A DNA stretch of 64,000 bases from Norana najaformis (taxonomy: Eukaryota > Annelida > Clitellata > Crassiclitellata > Hormogastridae): NCBI GenBank assembly GCA_964023275.1, contig OZ029914.1, positions 15,226,308 to 15,290,307 of the forward strand. Reading direction: 5' to 3'. Position numbers and translations under genes: made by a program. The notes beneath the pieces are model-generated. The model had not been told where the DNA came from, made no database searches, and saw only the letters and a program-made list of their open reading frames with translations. How positions within the stretch are numbered: position 1 is the stretch's first letter; the number at the start of each line of letters is the position of its first letter. Positions 1 to 11,290 of the stretch are shown in pieces.

Positions 1-1231
1 ACACCCTATGACGGAGATGTGGCAGGTTGCCATCCAATAAACCTGGCCCCAATGCTCAAGTGCCCTATCGTGCCCAGTCTAGGCCCATGTTGTCTAAATC
101 CGTGTGTGAGCACAGGCATGTTCAATGCGCCTACAAGGAAGTGCATCATTTTTAAACTAAAGGAGTAGCTTTAATTCTACCACATCCATGCAGAGCCCGA
201 TCTAAAATAGTCACAAAGCGTATCATTTGACGCTTTCTATAAAATAGTGACTGTTAAAAGTAATTCTTGCGTAAATGACATTGGTTGCCAGAGAATTCGA
301 ATGACCGACCCCTTGGTATAAGCCTCAAGGCTGAAGTGTTTAATTGTAATCTAGTAAGTAAGGTACTCCGTCCCGGAGCTGAGTCATTAAACTACGTTGC
401 CCCCAACGCCATAGGCTCAGGCGGCAGGTTTTCTAGGGGAGTTGAAACCATCACCCCGGCCTTAACCTTTCACTCAGGGCTTGGGAGTTTGACTTTTAAT
501 CTTAGAGTTGAACATTACCAAGACAGCCACCAACGATTTGAGGGCAAACGTTTTATGATTTTCTATTCAATACAAAGGGTCATTTGTGGGTTAAAGACTG
601 GACGTTACTGGTCGTCGTTAATTCGGTGCCTAATAAACGCCACTATCTAATGACAAAGAATCAATCGATGGCGCTGATCAACTGTGCGTGAAGGATTAGC
701 TCAAACTGGAACATTCCGCGTTACAAGCTCTCAAAACTATCGGCTACCGTGTCGCACAGAAACTCCGTAAATACCTTTCGATTAGGACTGGGTTGGTTGA
801 CTTGTGACATAGTACTCCCTCTATGGGGGGAGGTGTCCGAGGAACGCCACTATCTAATGACAATGTTATCTGACCGACAACGAGTTGAGACAGAAATCTA
901 GCACTCGATTAGAGAATCGGAATAACAGAATTTTTCTGATTGGATAGAAACAGCAAATCAGTATCTTTGCAATTGTTTATTGGTTGTGTACGATATCAAC
1001 AAATTTTTAAATTTTACATGGGACGCCAAGATCAGACTCCCGACTGTGGGGTGATATATTCGTCTTAAAGCGCGTGGTGCCAATAATAGCATGCATCTTA
1101 ATTTAAATGTTGTTGTTAATAGAAAATTAGGGTGCAAATAAATGTTGTGATTTTTGAAGCTCTTGAGTGCTACCGTTGTCACACAACTAATCGGAACAAT
1201 AGCTGCTGCCAAGGAACACCCAAACGGAGAC
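1..1231. other. No gene recognised; exact 21-bp direct repeat
   Basis: I recognise no coding gene here. Open frames exist (for example 285-650, +) but show no known domain and no coding-like composition. A 21-bp sequence occurs exactly twice, at 636-656 and 843-863. The block after the first copy (about 657-690) resembles a block at 3505-3545 (shared core cgatggcgctga), so a short dispersed repeat is probably present. Whether the 21-mers are target duplications around it is not shown. Confidence 0.4.
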
Positions 1232-1241
1232 NNNNNNNNNN
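1232..1241. other. Assembly gap (10 N)
   Basis: Ten consecutive N, a placeholder for a gap of probably unknown size. It lies at the left edge of the degenerate satellite-like repeat that follows, as expected where an assembler failed in repeats. Confidence 0.95.
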
Positions 1242-2960
1242 AAGCACACACAAGCACATATAGGCCTAAACTCTAAATACACATGAACAAGCTTGAACAA
1301 GCTTTAATCAAGCTTTAAAGTAACACTAGGCTCTATTAATCACCCCTTTGCCTTAGACTTAAATTATGCACACCTATATATACTCCAAACTTAGATGCAT
1401 CAGTTAAGCACACAAAAGCACATATATACTCTGTAAATACACTTTAACAAGTTTAAACATGCTTGAAATGAACACTAGGCTTATCAATTTATGTAGCACC
1501 CCATTGGCTTAGAATCTTCAATTAAGCACACAGAAACACACAAGCACATATATACTCGAAATACACATACCCTATAGACAAGTTTGAATTAGCATATTAC
1601 ATATATATATATCACATATATAGGATTACAGTTTAATCAGTTTATGTAGCACCCCTTTGCCTTAGACTCCAGTTAAGCACGCACAAACACAAGCCCACAT
1701 GTACTCTAAATACATATACCCATTACACAAGCTTGAAATTAACACTAGGCCTCTATACACACTCAATTTTGTATAGAGCCCCTTAGCCTTAGACGCTTCA
1801 ATTAAGCACAAGCGCATACATAATCATTTATATAGGGGGAAATATTGTAACATTATGAGTTCACTTACTACTGCTGTCTTTCTGGTGAGTCATGGGCCTC
1901 ATTCCAATGCGAGCAGGAGCTACTGCGACTCTTGCATGGTGTCCATCTTCTCACATCTGTTCGAAGGAATCAAGAAAATACTTTTAGAAAGTATAATTAA
2001 CCGAGAATGGAAAATAAAAAAGCTGAGAGCAAGTAAAAATGGAAAGACATTGAAAATTGACTTGAGTGAATAAGTGAATGAAAAACCATTCTGCAACGAC
2101 TATTTTTGGATGAAGTTCAACCAGCATTATTCTTCAGTTATTGCGTCTGTGTACATAACCTCGGCATTTACATGGCATTCAAGCGCTTGAAACCATGTGT
2201 AAAACTAAGGCAAGACTCTTCAATTAAGCACACACAAGCGCATATATACTCAATTTATGTGGCTACCCTTTGCCTTAGACTCTTCAATTAATATTTTCAA
2301 TAGTTTCACCATATGTCTCAGGCGGATAAACAATTTCACTGTATCTACACAACATAAATGTGCATGGCATAACTATTCAATTAAGCACACGCATAAGCGC
2401 ATATATACACCCTAAATACTTGATAATGATAGTAATTAATGCGTGAATAAACAATTTGCTTTCTTGGCCTTGCAAAAACAGAGATTGGAAAATAAAATTA
2501 AAAAGCTGTGAAGCAAGTAAAAATTTATAAGATATTGAAACTGAGTGAATGAATAAGTAAATGAAAAACCACTTTGCGACGACTATTTTCGGATGCGTTC
2601 ATAACAGACGATAGGTCTAGGGGTGGCTCTTGCAAGAGGTCCCCCTTTTGAGTAGATACCTGAAGAGGCGCTAAATAACACACCTGCCTCCAGCATATCT
2701 GTCAAGCATTCAACTCTCTTGATACAGAAACCTTCCCACTGCTAATAGTATATATGCGTAATTATCTCGTCAATGTCAACGGTATCTGCATAACATCTAC
2801 GTGTGTTCATTACGACAAGAATTCAAGCGCTTGAAACCGTGTGTACTCTTCAATTTCAATTAAGCACATGCAAGCGCGTATATTCTATATACATATACTC
2901 TTTAAACGGGCTTGAAATTAATACTAGTCCTATATATATAATTAATTTATATAGCACCCC
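1242..2960. repeat. Decayed satellite-like tandem repeat with higher-order duplication
   Basis: A unit of very roughly 110-150 bp recurs. Its parts, in order, are ttaagcacacacaagc, catatatactc, a run like aaatacacatacc, aagcttgaaattaacactag, and atttatgtagcacccctt followed by gccttagac. Copies start near 1242, 1401, 1522, 1670, 1799, 2220, 2370 and 2850. A longer duplication overlies it: 1985-2115 resembles 2480-2600, and 2150-2235 resembles 2790-2870 (shared core ttcaagcgcttgaaacc). Copies are diverged, so the array is old. No gene is seen in it. Confidence 0.75.
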
Positions 2961-2994
2961 TTAGATATGTTTATACACATATATCGACACTTAC

Positions 2995-3239
2995 GAAGAC
3001 GAAGGCCTTGGAATGTTAAGCGCTTTTTCACTTCTCAGGCTTTCTGTCGCTTCAGTCACGGCCTCGCTTCTCCAGTCGACCAAAACTCCTCCTTCGAATC
3101 GCCCGAGTTCTTCTTCACGTTCGTTGCAGACCGTCCGAGCGAAGACTATCAACTCGCCCTCAGACGTCTCCATTCGTTCAAGCTTCGGACTGACATTACC
3201 CACATCAAGTTCAAGACTAATCTACTGTATGCAAATCGC
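2995..3239 (-). other. Possible orphan coding exon
   Basis: A GC-richer island in AT-rich DNA. On the minus strand a good acceptor (tgtcttttttcag) ends at 3240 and a consensus donor (gtaagtg) begins at 2994. The frame read just before the donor is open for about 75 codons and rich in Glu, Arg and Ser, but a TAG lies in that frame some 15 bp after the acceptor, so the exon would need a later acceptor or is broken. The product is not recognised. Overlapping open frames on the plus strand (2967-3620, 3013-3243) look like shadows. It could equally be chance. Confidence 0.2.
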
Positions 3240-3244
3240 CTGAA

Positions 3245-4404
3245 AAAAGACAGGTGTGTCTTGTGGCTTGTTAGCCCAATCGAGGGTCACGGTTCACTGA
3301 CCACACACAAGTTCAAGCAAACGTTCTGCCTCAACTATCACACAACACCACTTGAGTTCGTATTTTCCCGCCTTATAATAGTGACCACACTCATCTATAC
3401 CGGATATATAGATATGTACATATATATATATATATATATGGTATATATATACCGGGTATATATAGGTCACATGCAACACATCATTTATTCAGCGCCGAAA
3501 TATAATGACAGCGCATCAACCGATGGCGCTGAGCAATTTCGCGTTCAAGCCAATCGAATACCATGCCGCACAATGTATTTGAGAGCAGTTCAAACAAACC
3601 TCAACAATTGTGACAAATGACTCAGGCTCTCATTTTGACTATAACATTCTCATTCACTTTCCATCAATACTGGTATTGATTTTGGTTTAGCTAAAATGAT
3701 CTGTTTTATTCATTAATCCGTTGCTACTAGAAGCCACTACATAACTGTTCGATTATATTACCTTACTTAACTCACCCATTCAAACGATTATAACAACTCT
3801 ATTAGGTAATGAAATTATATAAAATTGTGTCTTAGTCATCAGCTATTTAAAAAGCCATCCACTGACCGTCTATAAACTTTGAGACAAGATGGTTCTCATA
3901 AATGCATAACAGGTAGTGCTGTTGTTTGACATTGCAAAAGATCTCTAATGTCAAGACATCGATCTGAAACTGACCCTTGCACCTTGTCTCTTACTGAGTC
4001 GAGCTGATTCATCCCGGCCACGAAGCACGTTTCACTTATGAAGCTCATGCGTGGCTTTAAGAAACTAAGAAGCACTACATTATGGTAGACGTAAAAATAA
4101 CAATAATGATAATATTAGGCCTGATATTAATAGGCGTAATAATAATAAAAGGCTTCATAACTGTAATAGACCTAATAATGGTCATGGTCATAGTCGTCGT
4201 CGTCGTAGTAGTAGTTGTTGTTGTACTGGCATATAGCAGTGGTAGTATTTGCTGAATGTACGTAAGCATTATAATATTTGAGTACACATGTATTTCCATT
4301 CAAGGACCTCTCGGAACTGTTATAATTTATATATCTAACGAATCTTAACTGATGCGAATTAATATGTATTGAGAATCGGTTTCCTTCGACGTTGATTCTT
4401 ATTT
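3245..4404. other. Gene-free stretch with simple repeats
   Basis: No gene recognised. It contains a (TA)n tract at about 3419-3470 and purine-pyrimidine trinucleotide runs (gtc, gta, gtt) at about 4185-4226. A short block at 3505-3545 resembles 645-690 and may be a LINE 3' end remnant. The rest is AT-rich and featureless to my reading. Confidence 0.5.
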
Positions 4405-4510
4405 ATCATAGTTTCGCTTCTCCCAGTGGGTCTTTTAGCGCCACTTTGTAAGTTGGTCTCCCTTTTGTGTGGCGCTAAGTAATTTCGGAGGTTTACATTT
4501 ACATATATCC

Positions 4511-4653
4511 CAGTGGCGGATTTAGCTAGAGGCGCTCCTTTTGGTTATATGCCTGCGCCCCTCCGACCAGACTCGTGCAAGGAGGACTACGAGAATATGG
4601 CGCCCCTTGGAAATGCTCTTGCCCCCACGCAAACAATCCTGGAGCCGCCACTG
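4511..4653. mobile_element. hAT-type MITE (copy A) with perfect 8-bp target duplication
   Basis: A 143-bp element begins cagtggcgga and ends ccgccactg, so its terminal inverted repeats share CAGTGGCGG. It is flanked on both sides by atatatcc (4503-4510 and 4654-4661), a perfect 8-bp duplication as hAT transposases make. There is no coding capacity. The homologous site in copy B (about 5296-5310) has a single target copy and no element, which confirms the boundaries. Confidence 0.85.
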
Positions 4654-6010
4654 ATATATCCCTCTGATTCTGGCACTCTGCCATTAGAAAGGTATCGGCG
4701 GGCATCCAGATCTGCCACAGCGCGACAAAACTATATTAAGTTAGCAGGTCCATAACGCAACCAAATCTGAGCGCAGCTGCGCTGTTGGATGGGCAGCCTA
4801 GAACAGATATAATTAAATGCAAACAGAAAACTAACACGCAATAAACTTCGAAACGGCGCCAACAAATCTATTCGCATCTGCATTCAGCACAGGTGCCACC
4901 TGCCAAATCCGACCCAACGACAGACGAACAAACACAGAGACAAACAGACATACAGATTGTTAATTAGTGGTCAACACTTGTATGTTAATCTAATGGACGT
5001 TTTCAAAACTGTGCTGCCACCTAGCTGGAAAGTAAACGTCAAAGTCCAGCGATGCCATGCCCTCGTGTCCAGGATTTTGGGATTCGTTCACTGTCAGCTC
5101 AAGGGCCTAAGGAAAAGGAATGAGCGCCTCCTCTACGTCTCACACTGTGGGATATGGGAGACGTTACTTTATTGCTGAGACTATCCCCATAGAATACACA
5201 TCTTCCTCATACATTTCGCTTCTTCCAGTGGGTATTTTTTGATCTCCCTGATTCGGTTTTTGTGTGGCGCCGAAAAATTTCGGAGATTTACATTTACATA
5301 TGTCCCACTGCTTCAGACTACCGCCCCAACCCCCTCAATTAAAAACGGATCGGCGGTCATCCAGCTGAGACAGAGCGGTAAAATTAGTGTAAGTAGGCAG
5401 GTGCAAAACGCAGCTGGCTTTGGCGGACTCGCGCCGAAATCTGAGACCAAGTGCGCTGTAGGATGGGCAGGAAACGATGGATAATTACATGCAAACCGAG
5501 AACCTAAGCTTACTAAATTAGAAATGGCGCCAACAAGTCTATTCGCACCTGCTTGCAGCACACGTGCGACCTGCCTAATCCGAACCAACTCCAGATGACA
5601 GCCTGACAAAGGAGGAATGTAAAGGAGTGGTCGACACGTGTATGGAAGTCGTGTTACCAGCGTTGTTCTGATGGTCTTTTTTGAAACTGTGCTGCCACCT
5701 ACCTGGAAGGTAAACAGCAAGTCCTGCGATGCGCCGCTGGTCCTGTGTCCAGAATATCGGGAATTTGGAAGTCACCACTGTTGGCTCAAGGGCCTAAAGA
5801 ATATTAAATGAGCGCCTCCCCTACATCTCACTTGTGGAATATGAGAAACTACTTTACTTTACTTCTGAGACTATCCCCATAAAATACACATCTTTCTCAT
5901 ACATTTCGCTTCTCACGATGGGTCTTTTAACGCCACTGTATAAGTTGGTCTCCCTTAAGCGGCTTTCGAGTGGCGCTGAGAAATTTCGGAAGTTACATTT
6001 ACATATTTCC

Positions 6011-6151
6011 CAGTGGGCGGATTCCGCTACAGCCGCCCACTCTTGGTTATGTGCCTGCGCCCCTCAGTTCAGATCCGTGCATGGTGGAATGTGAGAATGT
6101 GGCGCGAAAAATGCTCTTGCCCCCACGCAAACAATCCTGGAGCCGCCACTG
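6011..6151. mobile_element. hAT-type MITE (copy C)
   Basis: A 141-bp relative of the element at 4511-4653, at the same position of the third repeat unit. It starts cagtgggcgg (one extra G in the terminal repeat) and ends gagccgccactg. The flanking octamers are atatttcc (6003-6010) and atacatcc (6152-6159): recognisable as a target duplication but decayed, so this copy looks older than or independently diverged from copy A. Confidence 0.75.
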
Positions 6152-6215
6152 ATACATCCTTCTAGTTCAGGCTATTTCCTATTTACAAGAGATCGGAGGG
6201 AATACAGATCTGAGA

Positions 6216-7439
6216 ATTCATCGGGTGAGATCCTTCATCACGGCGGCCCGTATGAATGGGTACCACGCTATTTAAGGTCTCCGTGTAGGACCAAGCTAGC
6301 CCGAAATTAAATCCTCTTAAATATAATCACTATCGGTACATGAATCCACACATGCTCATGCACAGAAGCGCCCGACGACATGTTAACATGAGGCTTAATT
6401 ATTCTACCTACGTAACGAAAACACAAAATTAGCATCCAAGAGATGAGTTAGAAATAACAATCAAAATTCAGTGGGGCTGGAGACAAAGATAAAACCTATT
6501 TTTGTTATAAATTCGGCCAAATTCCACATCCTAATTGCCTTGGCAGATGCGCTGTTGACAGCGACCGTCTATCAACTGGCCTGGTGATACGTCATTTCCG
6601 GCAGCTACAACTGCCGAAAGCCCAATACACCGCGCTTTCTCTAGTTCTCCTATTACCTCGTTGGCGATGACGCATATAATAATAAAGACACGTTGAAATT
6701 GTTGCTTCGATGACGTCATCGCAACATCGATGACGTCATCTCTGGCACTATTGTTTCGTGCCTTGGAAACGAAGTTCGTTTGGCAAATCGACTTGGAAGA
6801 GATGTAAAAAATTATTTCGAGCAGAAAATCATTAAAATCATCGAACTGAAGAAGTAGAAATATGAAGTTCCATATGAGAGAACTGTTCCTGGTGAAGACA
6901 AATCTACCAGAAATCGAATGATCGACATAAAATTGTAATTTCGTACAGAAAATCATTGAAAATCATCGAACAGAAAGAAGCAGAAATCTGAAGTTCGATA
7001 TGAGAACTGTTCCTATTGTAGAGAAATCGACCAGAAATCGAATGAGAGATAAAATTGTCATTTCGAAAAGAAAATCATTGATCAGTCAGAAATCCGAAGT
7101 TAAATGTAAGAATTGACATAATTGATGGCATAATTGATCAAAAATTTAAATGCTAATCGTTCGATAGAATTAAAAATCTCATCAAATATGGAAACTATTC
7201 TAACACCTTAATTATAATATAATGCACATTGTCACTTCAGCAAAACCGCACATTCCAAAGCACATTCGATTGGAACCAGTCAGGATCTCGGACACCCCGC
7301 GAGACTTCAAGAAGCCTTATTACTAATTAACCTTTATTTTTAATCTGAAAAGGTCATGCCAAGTAAGTAAGTGATAAGCATGACACCCAACTATTCATCT
7401 CTTTCTCTCCAAATTGTTTCAATGAGTCTATAGATATCT
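6216..7439. other. Non-coding stretch with a short tandem repeat
   Basis: No gene recognised. About 6800-7105 holds roughly 2.5 units of a 122-124-bp tandem repeat, with the landmark cagaaaatcattgaaaatc at 6822, 6946 and, decayed, near 7068. A minus-strand open frame at 6531-6956 overlaps it but has no recognisable domain. The paired CRE-like palindromes are listed separately. Confidence 0.5.
6711..6738. promoter_or_regulatory. Pair of consensus CRE/ATF palindromes
   Basis: TGACGTCA, the consensus cAMP-response element bound by CREB/ATF bZIP dimers in animals, occurs twice, at 6711-6718 and 6731-6738, exactly 20 bp apart (about two helical turns). Both sit in the longer palindrome cgatgacgtcatc. 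A half-like site, atgacgcat, lies at about 6666. No adjacent gene is recognised, so any regulatory role is inference. Confidence 0.4.
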
Positions 7440-8268
7440 TGTTTGTGTGGTATCACAAATCTCCTCTTGGATGACATCTAATCTCTTATGCCTGAACCCA
7501 TCTAAAACTGAATTCATACTTATAGGCCTACGTGACCAGCTCAAGAAAATTCCTGACCCCTCTATCTCCCTCAGCCTGGACTCTGCCTCTACCCACACCT
7601 TTAATACTAACTTCTCTGTCCGCAATTTAGGTGTTATTTTCGACAAGAACCTTACATTTTCTGATCATATCACCCATCTTTCGCGCTCTTGCTTTATGCA
7701 TTTCCGCGACCTTCGCAGAATCCGTCCTATGCTTGACTTCAAAACCGCATCTATCATTGCCACATCCATAGTACTTGCAAAACTAGACTACTGCAATTCA
7801 CTTTTCCTCAATATTGACGCCTCCCAGATAAACCGCTTTCAAGCTATCCAGAATGCTCTAGCTCGTGCTGTCACCAAAACCCCCAAACACCATCACATCA
7901 CCTCTGTTCTCATATCACTGCAATGGCTTAAAATACCAGAATGAATAGAGTACAAAGTCTTATGCCTCACCTACAACACATTTCAATCCTCCCAACCCTC
8001 CTATCTTCGTCAGTTATTTACAATCCAACCACTCCGTTCAACCCGCTCCTCATCTGTCCTAACACTTCTTCGCCATCCCGTCACCTCATCCTTAAAATTT
8101 GGAAATCGCTCCATAGCCATAACTGCCCCATCTCTTTGGAATAAACTGCCGCCAGAATTGCGACAGTTGTCTGGTCAATCATTCGAACTCACCAACACTT
8201 CACCTCTTTCAGTTTCTGCGCAGGTCTTTCACTCAAGACTGAAAACACTTCTTTTCCAAATAGCTTAG
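7440..8268 (+). mobile_element. 5'-truncated CR1/L2-like LINE, end of ORF2 (family A)
   Basis: One reading frame covers the C-terminal part of a LINE reverse transcriptase from just after the catalytic YADD region: SSWMTSNLLCLNPSKTEF, then VRNLGVIFDKNLTF, AKLDYCNSLF, a WNKLPPELR block and the terminal FHSRLKTLLFQIA before a stop at 8266-8268. The only break is an in-frame TGA at 7942-7944 where relatives have Arg, as CpG decay of CGA would give. It is otherwise well preserved, so a fairly young insertion. The clade name (CR1/L2 group) rests on motif memory. Confidence 0.8.
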
Positions 8269-8487
8269 GCCCTATCCTGATTCTTCCTCTTCCCCTTATC
8301 TCTCTTCTCGCTTCAATTTCAAACACCATCTACCGTAGCCGTCCGACAGTCTGACTTCTGGATCTTGACCTGGAACCGAACCCGTTTGCCTATCGATTTT
8401 GTTTTGACTGAGCGCCTGTGAATAAGCTGGTTCCCGCGACTTAGCTTTCGTTGGGCGCTGTAGAAATCTCGAGATTACGATTAGGAA

Positions 8488-8590
8488 GCAATTAATAATG
8501 GATTTGTTAACACGCCACATGTCCGTCGACTGAGGTAGGAATCGTAGGAGTTGGTGAGTCACAGCAGTCACACGACAAAAGCAAAACGTA
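8488..8590 (-). mobile_element. LINE 3'-end fragment (family C)
   Basis: About 100 bp match the 3' untranslated end of the LINE copies at 11288-12627 and 28043-29150, in minus orientation: tttgttaacacgcca, a cgactgag block and aatcgtagg in the same order. No coding part is left. Confidence 0.65.
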
Positions 8591-8599
8591 CTAGCTCGT

Positions 8600-11200
8600 T
8601 TTAATTTATCCCAGTTTCGAATCATGAGCAACGCGAAATATTCGACTTGACTAATTCCAAATGGCAGTAGAGTTTAGCCTATAGTCGTGGGCCCGATATG
8701 TGCAAGTCTAATGTATTATTTAATAATTATACGGACTCAAATTTCTTACCGCAGATACTCATCCTTGGTGACGAAGAATCTTCTGAGACGAGTTGCGAAT
8801 ACCATGGTGCCTCGATGCATGCCTTTCTCTCGTCTCTGTCTGTCTATATTTGTTTGTGTTAGTCATGGAATTCGAGGCCTCTGGCGTGGCGTAAAACCCC
8901 ATATAATAAGCCAAGTCGTAGATTTTATGTTAGTCGTAGGAACCCATGGATGATTACTAAGCATTCGCATTTAATTGTAATTACGGAGTCTAGCTTTGCG
9001 CGAAGCAATTAGTCTACCGTATTTTGTAGACTTACTTAGACTTAGATCCTCCCGTTCCGATCGGAGCATTGGTCGACAAGCCTTCGCCATTCCACGCGTA
9101 TTTTGTAGACTGCAGTTTAATTAAGCCTCATTAAGCTTTCACTGTAGGAGCGGCGCCGATCCGTCGTAAGCATTGGGAGGGCCGGGCCTATAATGGTGGT
9201 CTAGATGCGAAGTCCCTATTGGGTTCCAGGGCAAACCCCCTTGTATAGGGGTCAGGAAGTAGGCCAAATGCAGGCAGACATAAAGCCCAACAGCTCAATC
9301 GACAAATAATGAGAAATGTCGCAAATATTATTTACAGCTGAATGTCAACTTATGCATACACAACAGTTATGAACAGCTATGAAGAGTTATGCCAAAGCTG
9401 CGCAACACGAGCACATAATTATTTATTCAACACTGAACTTGCCGAAAATGGGTTCAACTAACAGACATGTAACTGCAAAGTGTAGCAAGTAACAGTGCAA
9501 AGGTAGGCCTACCGACACCATCATCACCCTGCTTTGCAATCATTTCACTGGTGCAGATTATCCCCCACATTCAGTTTAATCTCACTATCTGCATAACCTA
9601 ACCAGAAAGAAACATGGGCTTCAAGTGAATCTAAAGACTTTTATCATTGTTAAACCACTGCATTTCACAATCCTTAATAGCAAATTCTCCTAACATCCTC
9701 TTGAAGGCTATGACCGGGTCCACTGACACAGCCTATGTGTTATTATACAGTGTCGTATATTGCTAACATAACAGTTCTTTGAAGAGGTACACCATCCTCA
9801 AACACAAAGAGCAGCAATACCAAGGCAACCTGATTGCTTGTGACTCAAAGGAAACTGCATTCAGGGAATAGCAATGCAGAATAGCAATGCAGCAGCAAGG
9901 TGCAGATACCAACATTTGGCAAACGCTCGTTTGGTTCAAAAAACGTCTTAATAAACTAAGTTTGCCCCAAACATTTGGCATTTGGTCAAATGAACTTTTG
10001 AACTTCAATCAAAAATGCACAGCTGCACTTCTAAAATGAACCCACATTATTTAGTTCTTCTCAACTCCTCAGAATTGTTGCTTTTAGATATCAAAATTAC
10101 TTGCAATTAAATAAGATTTGGCTAAAATGCATTATATGTCGTTCCACCCAGGATCCTAAAGGAGACATTAAAGCTGTACTAATGAAATACATTTCTCAGA
10201 TTTCATGCAAAAATGCATCAGAAAAATGTTCATAAAAGCTGCAGTTTTGTCTTTCTAGCAGACATCATCTTCTACATGCATAATTAAGCACTTGCGATCA
10301 GGGAATGCTCCACAATCTGCTTCCCCTACAAACTCTGTCTCAAAACTGTACCAGTGCCCTTGGATGCCGTATTCTAAACGTGACCTCAACTGTGATTTGC
10401 ACAGCATCAGTATTGTATCCGTGGCCCTGCTTCCTACTTAGCCAGGAACCGAATTCAACCGACAATGCACCAAAATCAAGGTGCAGTCAGGTCGTAATCC
10501 AGAACGGTTCTCAAATACACTGCACACATTAGCCAGCAAATGCAGGCATATTCGTGTTCAGCAAGCCTCCTTCAACATTAACTCAACTTGCAGTTAACAG
10601 CCAAGCACTCAAATTCAAGTTTCCCTCAGTGCATATATATACTGTATACATATATAATTGTATATATATATCTCTTTTGTTGCATTTCCTGTCTCACCAT
10701 CATAAGCATGTTACTTTTTCCATATGGCAAATGTGCTGCATTTATACATAAACTAAATAAAACTAAAGCGTTCCAGAAACTGTCTTAAACTGTTGCACAT
10801 GTTCAAATTCTGAATTTCTAAATTTATGCAACAACCAAGGTTGATTTATCTGGTTCAATAAACACAGTAAGTTGCAAAAAATAAATTATTTGTTGTATAT
10901 ACAATCAATAAATTCTCATAATAATATGATGATAGTTTCAATACACAAATAGCTTCAACAATTATTACTTAAGTATTGACTTTAATATTAACAGTAGTAA
11001 TAGTAGTAGCAGTAGTAATAATATTAATAATTATAATGGGGTAATCATGCACTCTCCATGCATAAAGTGGGTTTTCCACTCTCTAGATTCTATTCTTAGA
11101 GTTAAGAATGATGACGATGATAACAATAGAGCAAGGAGTGTCTATTTCAAAACAATGCACAATAAACTATCTCCAAATCCTGAGGGATCCTTTCTACCTT
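8600..11200. other. Gene-free AT-rich stretch
   Basis: I see no gene. About 9015-9250 resembles a minus-strand LINE 3' end: a short acttacttagactt tail-like run followed by a GC-rich block beginning gatcctcccgttcc; cgtattttgtagact occurs at 9017 and again near 9099. A small (TA)-rich patch lies at about 10635-10672 and an AGT-rich run at 10990-11035. Short open frames here have no recognisable domains. Confidence 0.4.
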
Positions 11201-11204
11201 GGAT

Positions 11205-11290
11205 AAAATACTATTACTACTACTACTACTACTACTACAACTACCACTACCACTACTACCACCACTACAACAACTACTACTACTACTACT
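11205..11290. repeat. (CTA)n-type microsatellite
   Basis: A run of tac/cta and cca triplets, slightly interrupted, directly precedes the truncated 5' end of the family C LINE. Confidence 0.9.

Larger units (their letters stand above)
4405..6215. repeat. Tandem triplication of a ~690-bp repeat unit
   Basis: Three diverged copies lie head to tail: A about 4405-5172, B about 5173-5860, C about 5861-6215 (truncated). Shared landmarks include ctgagactatccccata (5176, 5866), catttcgcttctyccagtggg, aatttcggaggtttacattt, gctgtaggatgggcag, ggcgccaacaagtctattcg, and tgctgccacctacctgg followed by a ggcctaa block near each unit end. Copies A and C each carry a MITE at the same position, copy B does not. 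A related single fragment lies at 52545-52715, so the unit is dispersed in the genome. No protein is recognised. Confidence 0.8.

Noticed and set aside
285-650. 121-codon open frame, plus strand
   Set aside because: No domain, no splice context, no similarity that I recognise; within chance expectation for random DNA.
1242-1850. Regularly spaced repeats as a CRISPR-like array
   Set aside because: Eukaryotic sequence, diverged units and unequal spacing; it is a satellite.
2967-3620. 217-codon plus-strand open frame
   Set aside because: Runs through a (TA)n tract giving a run of Tyr and Ile; composition is that of low-complexity DNA.
6531-6956. 141-codon minus-strand open frame
   Set aside because: Overlaps a local tandem repeat, and no recognisable domain or start context.
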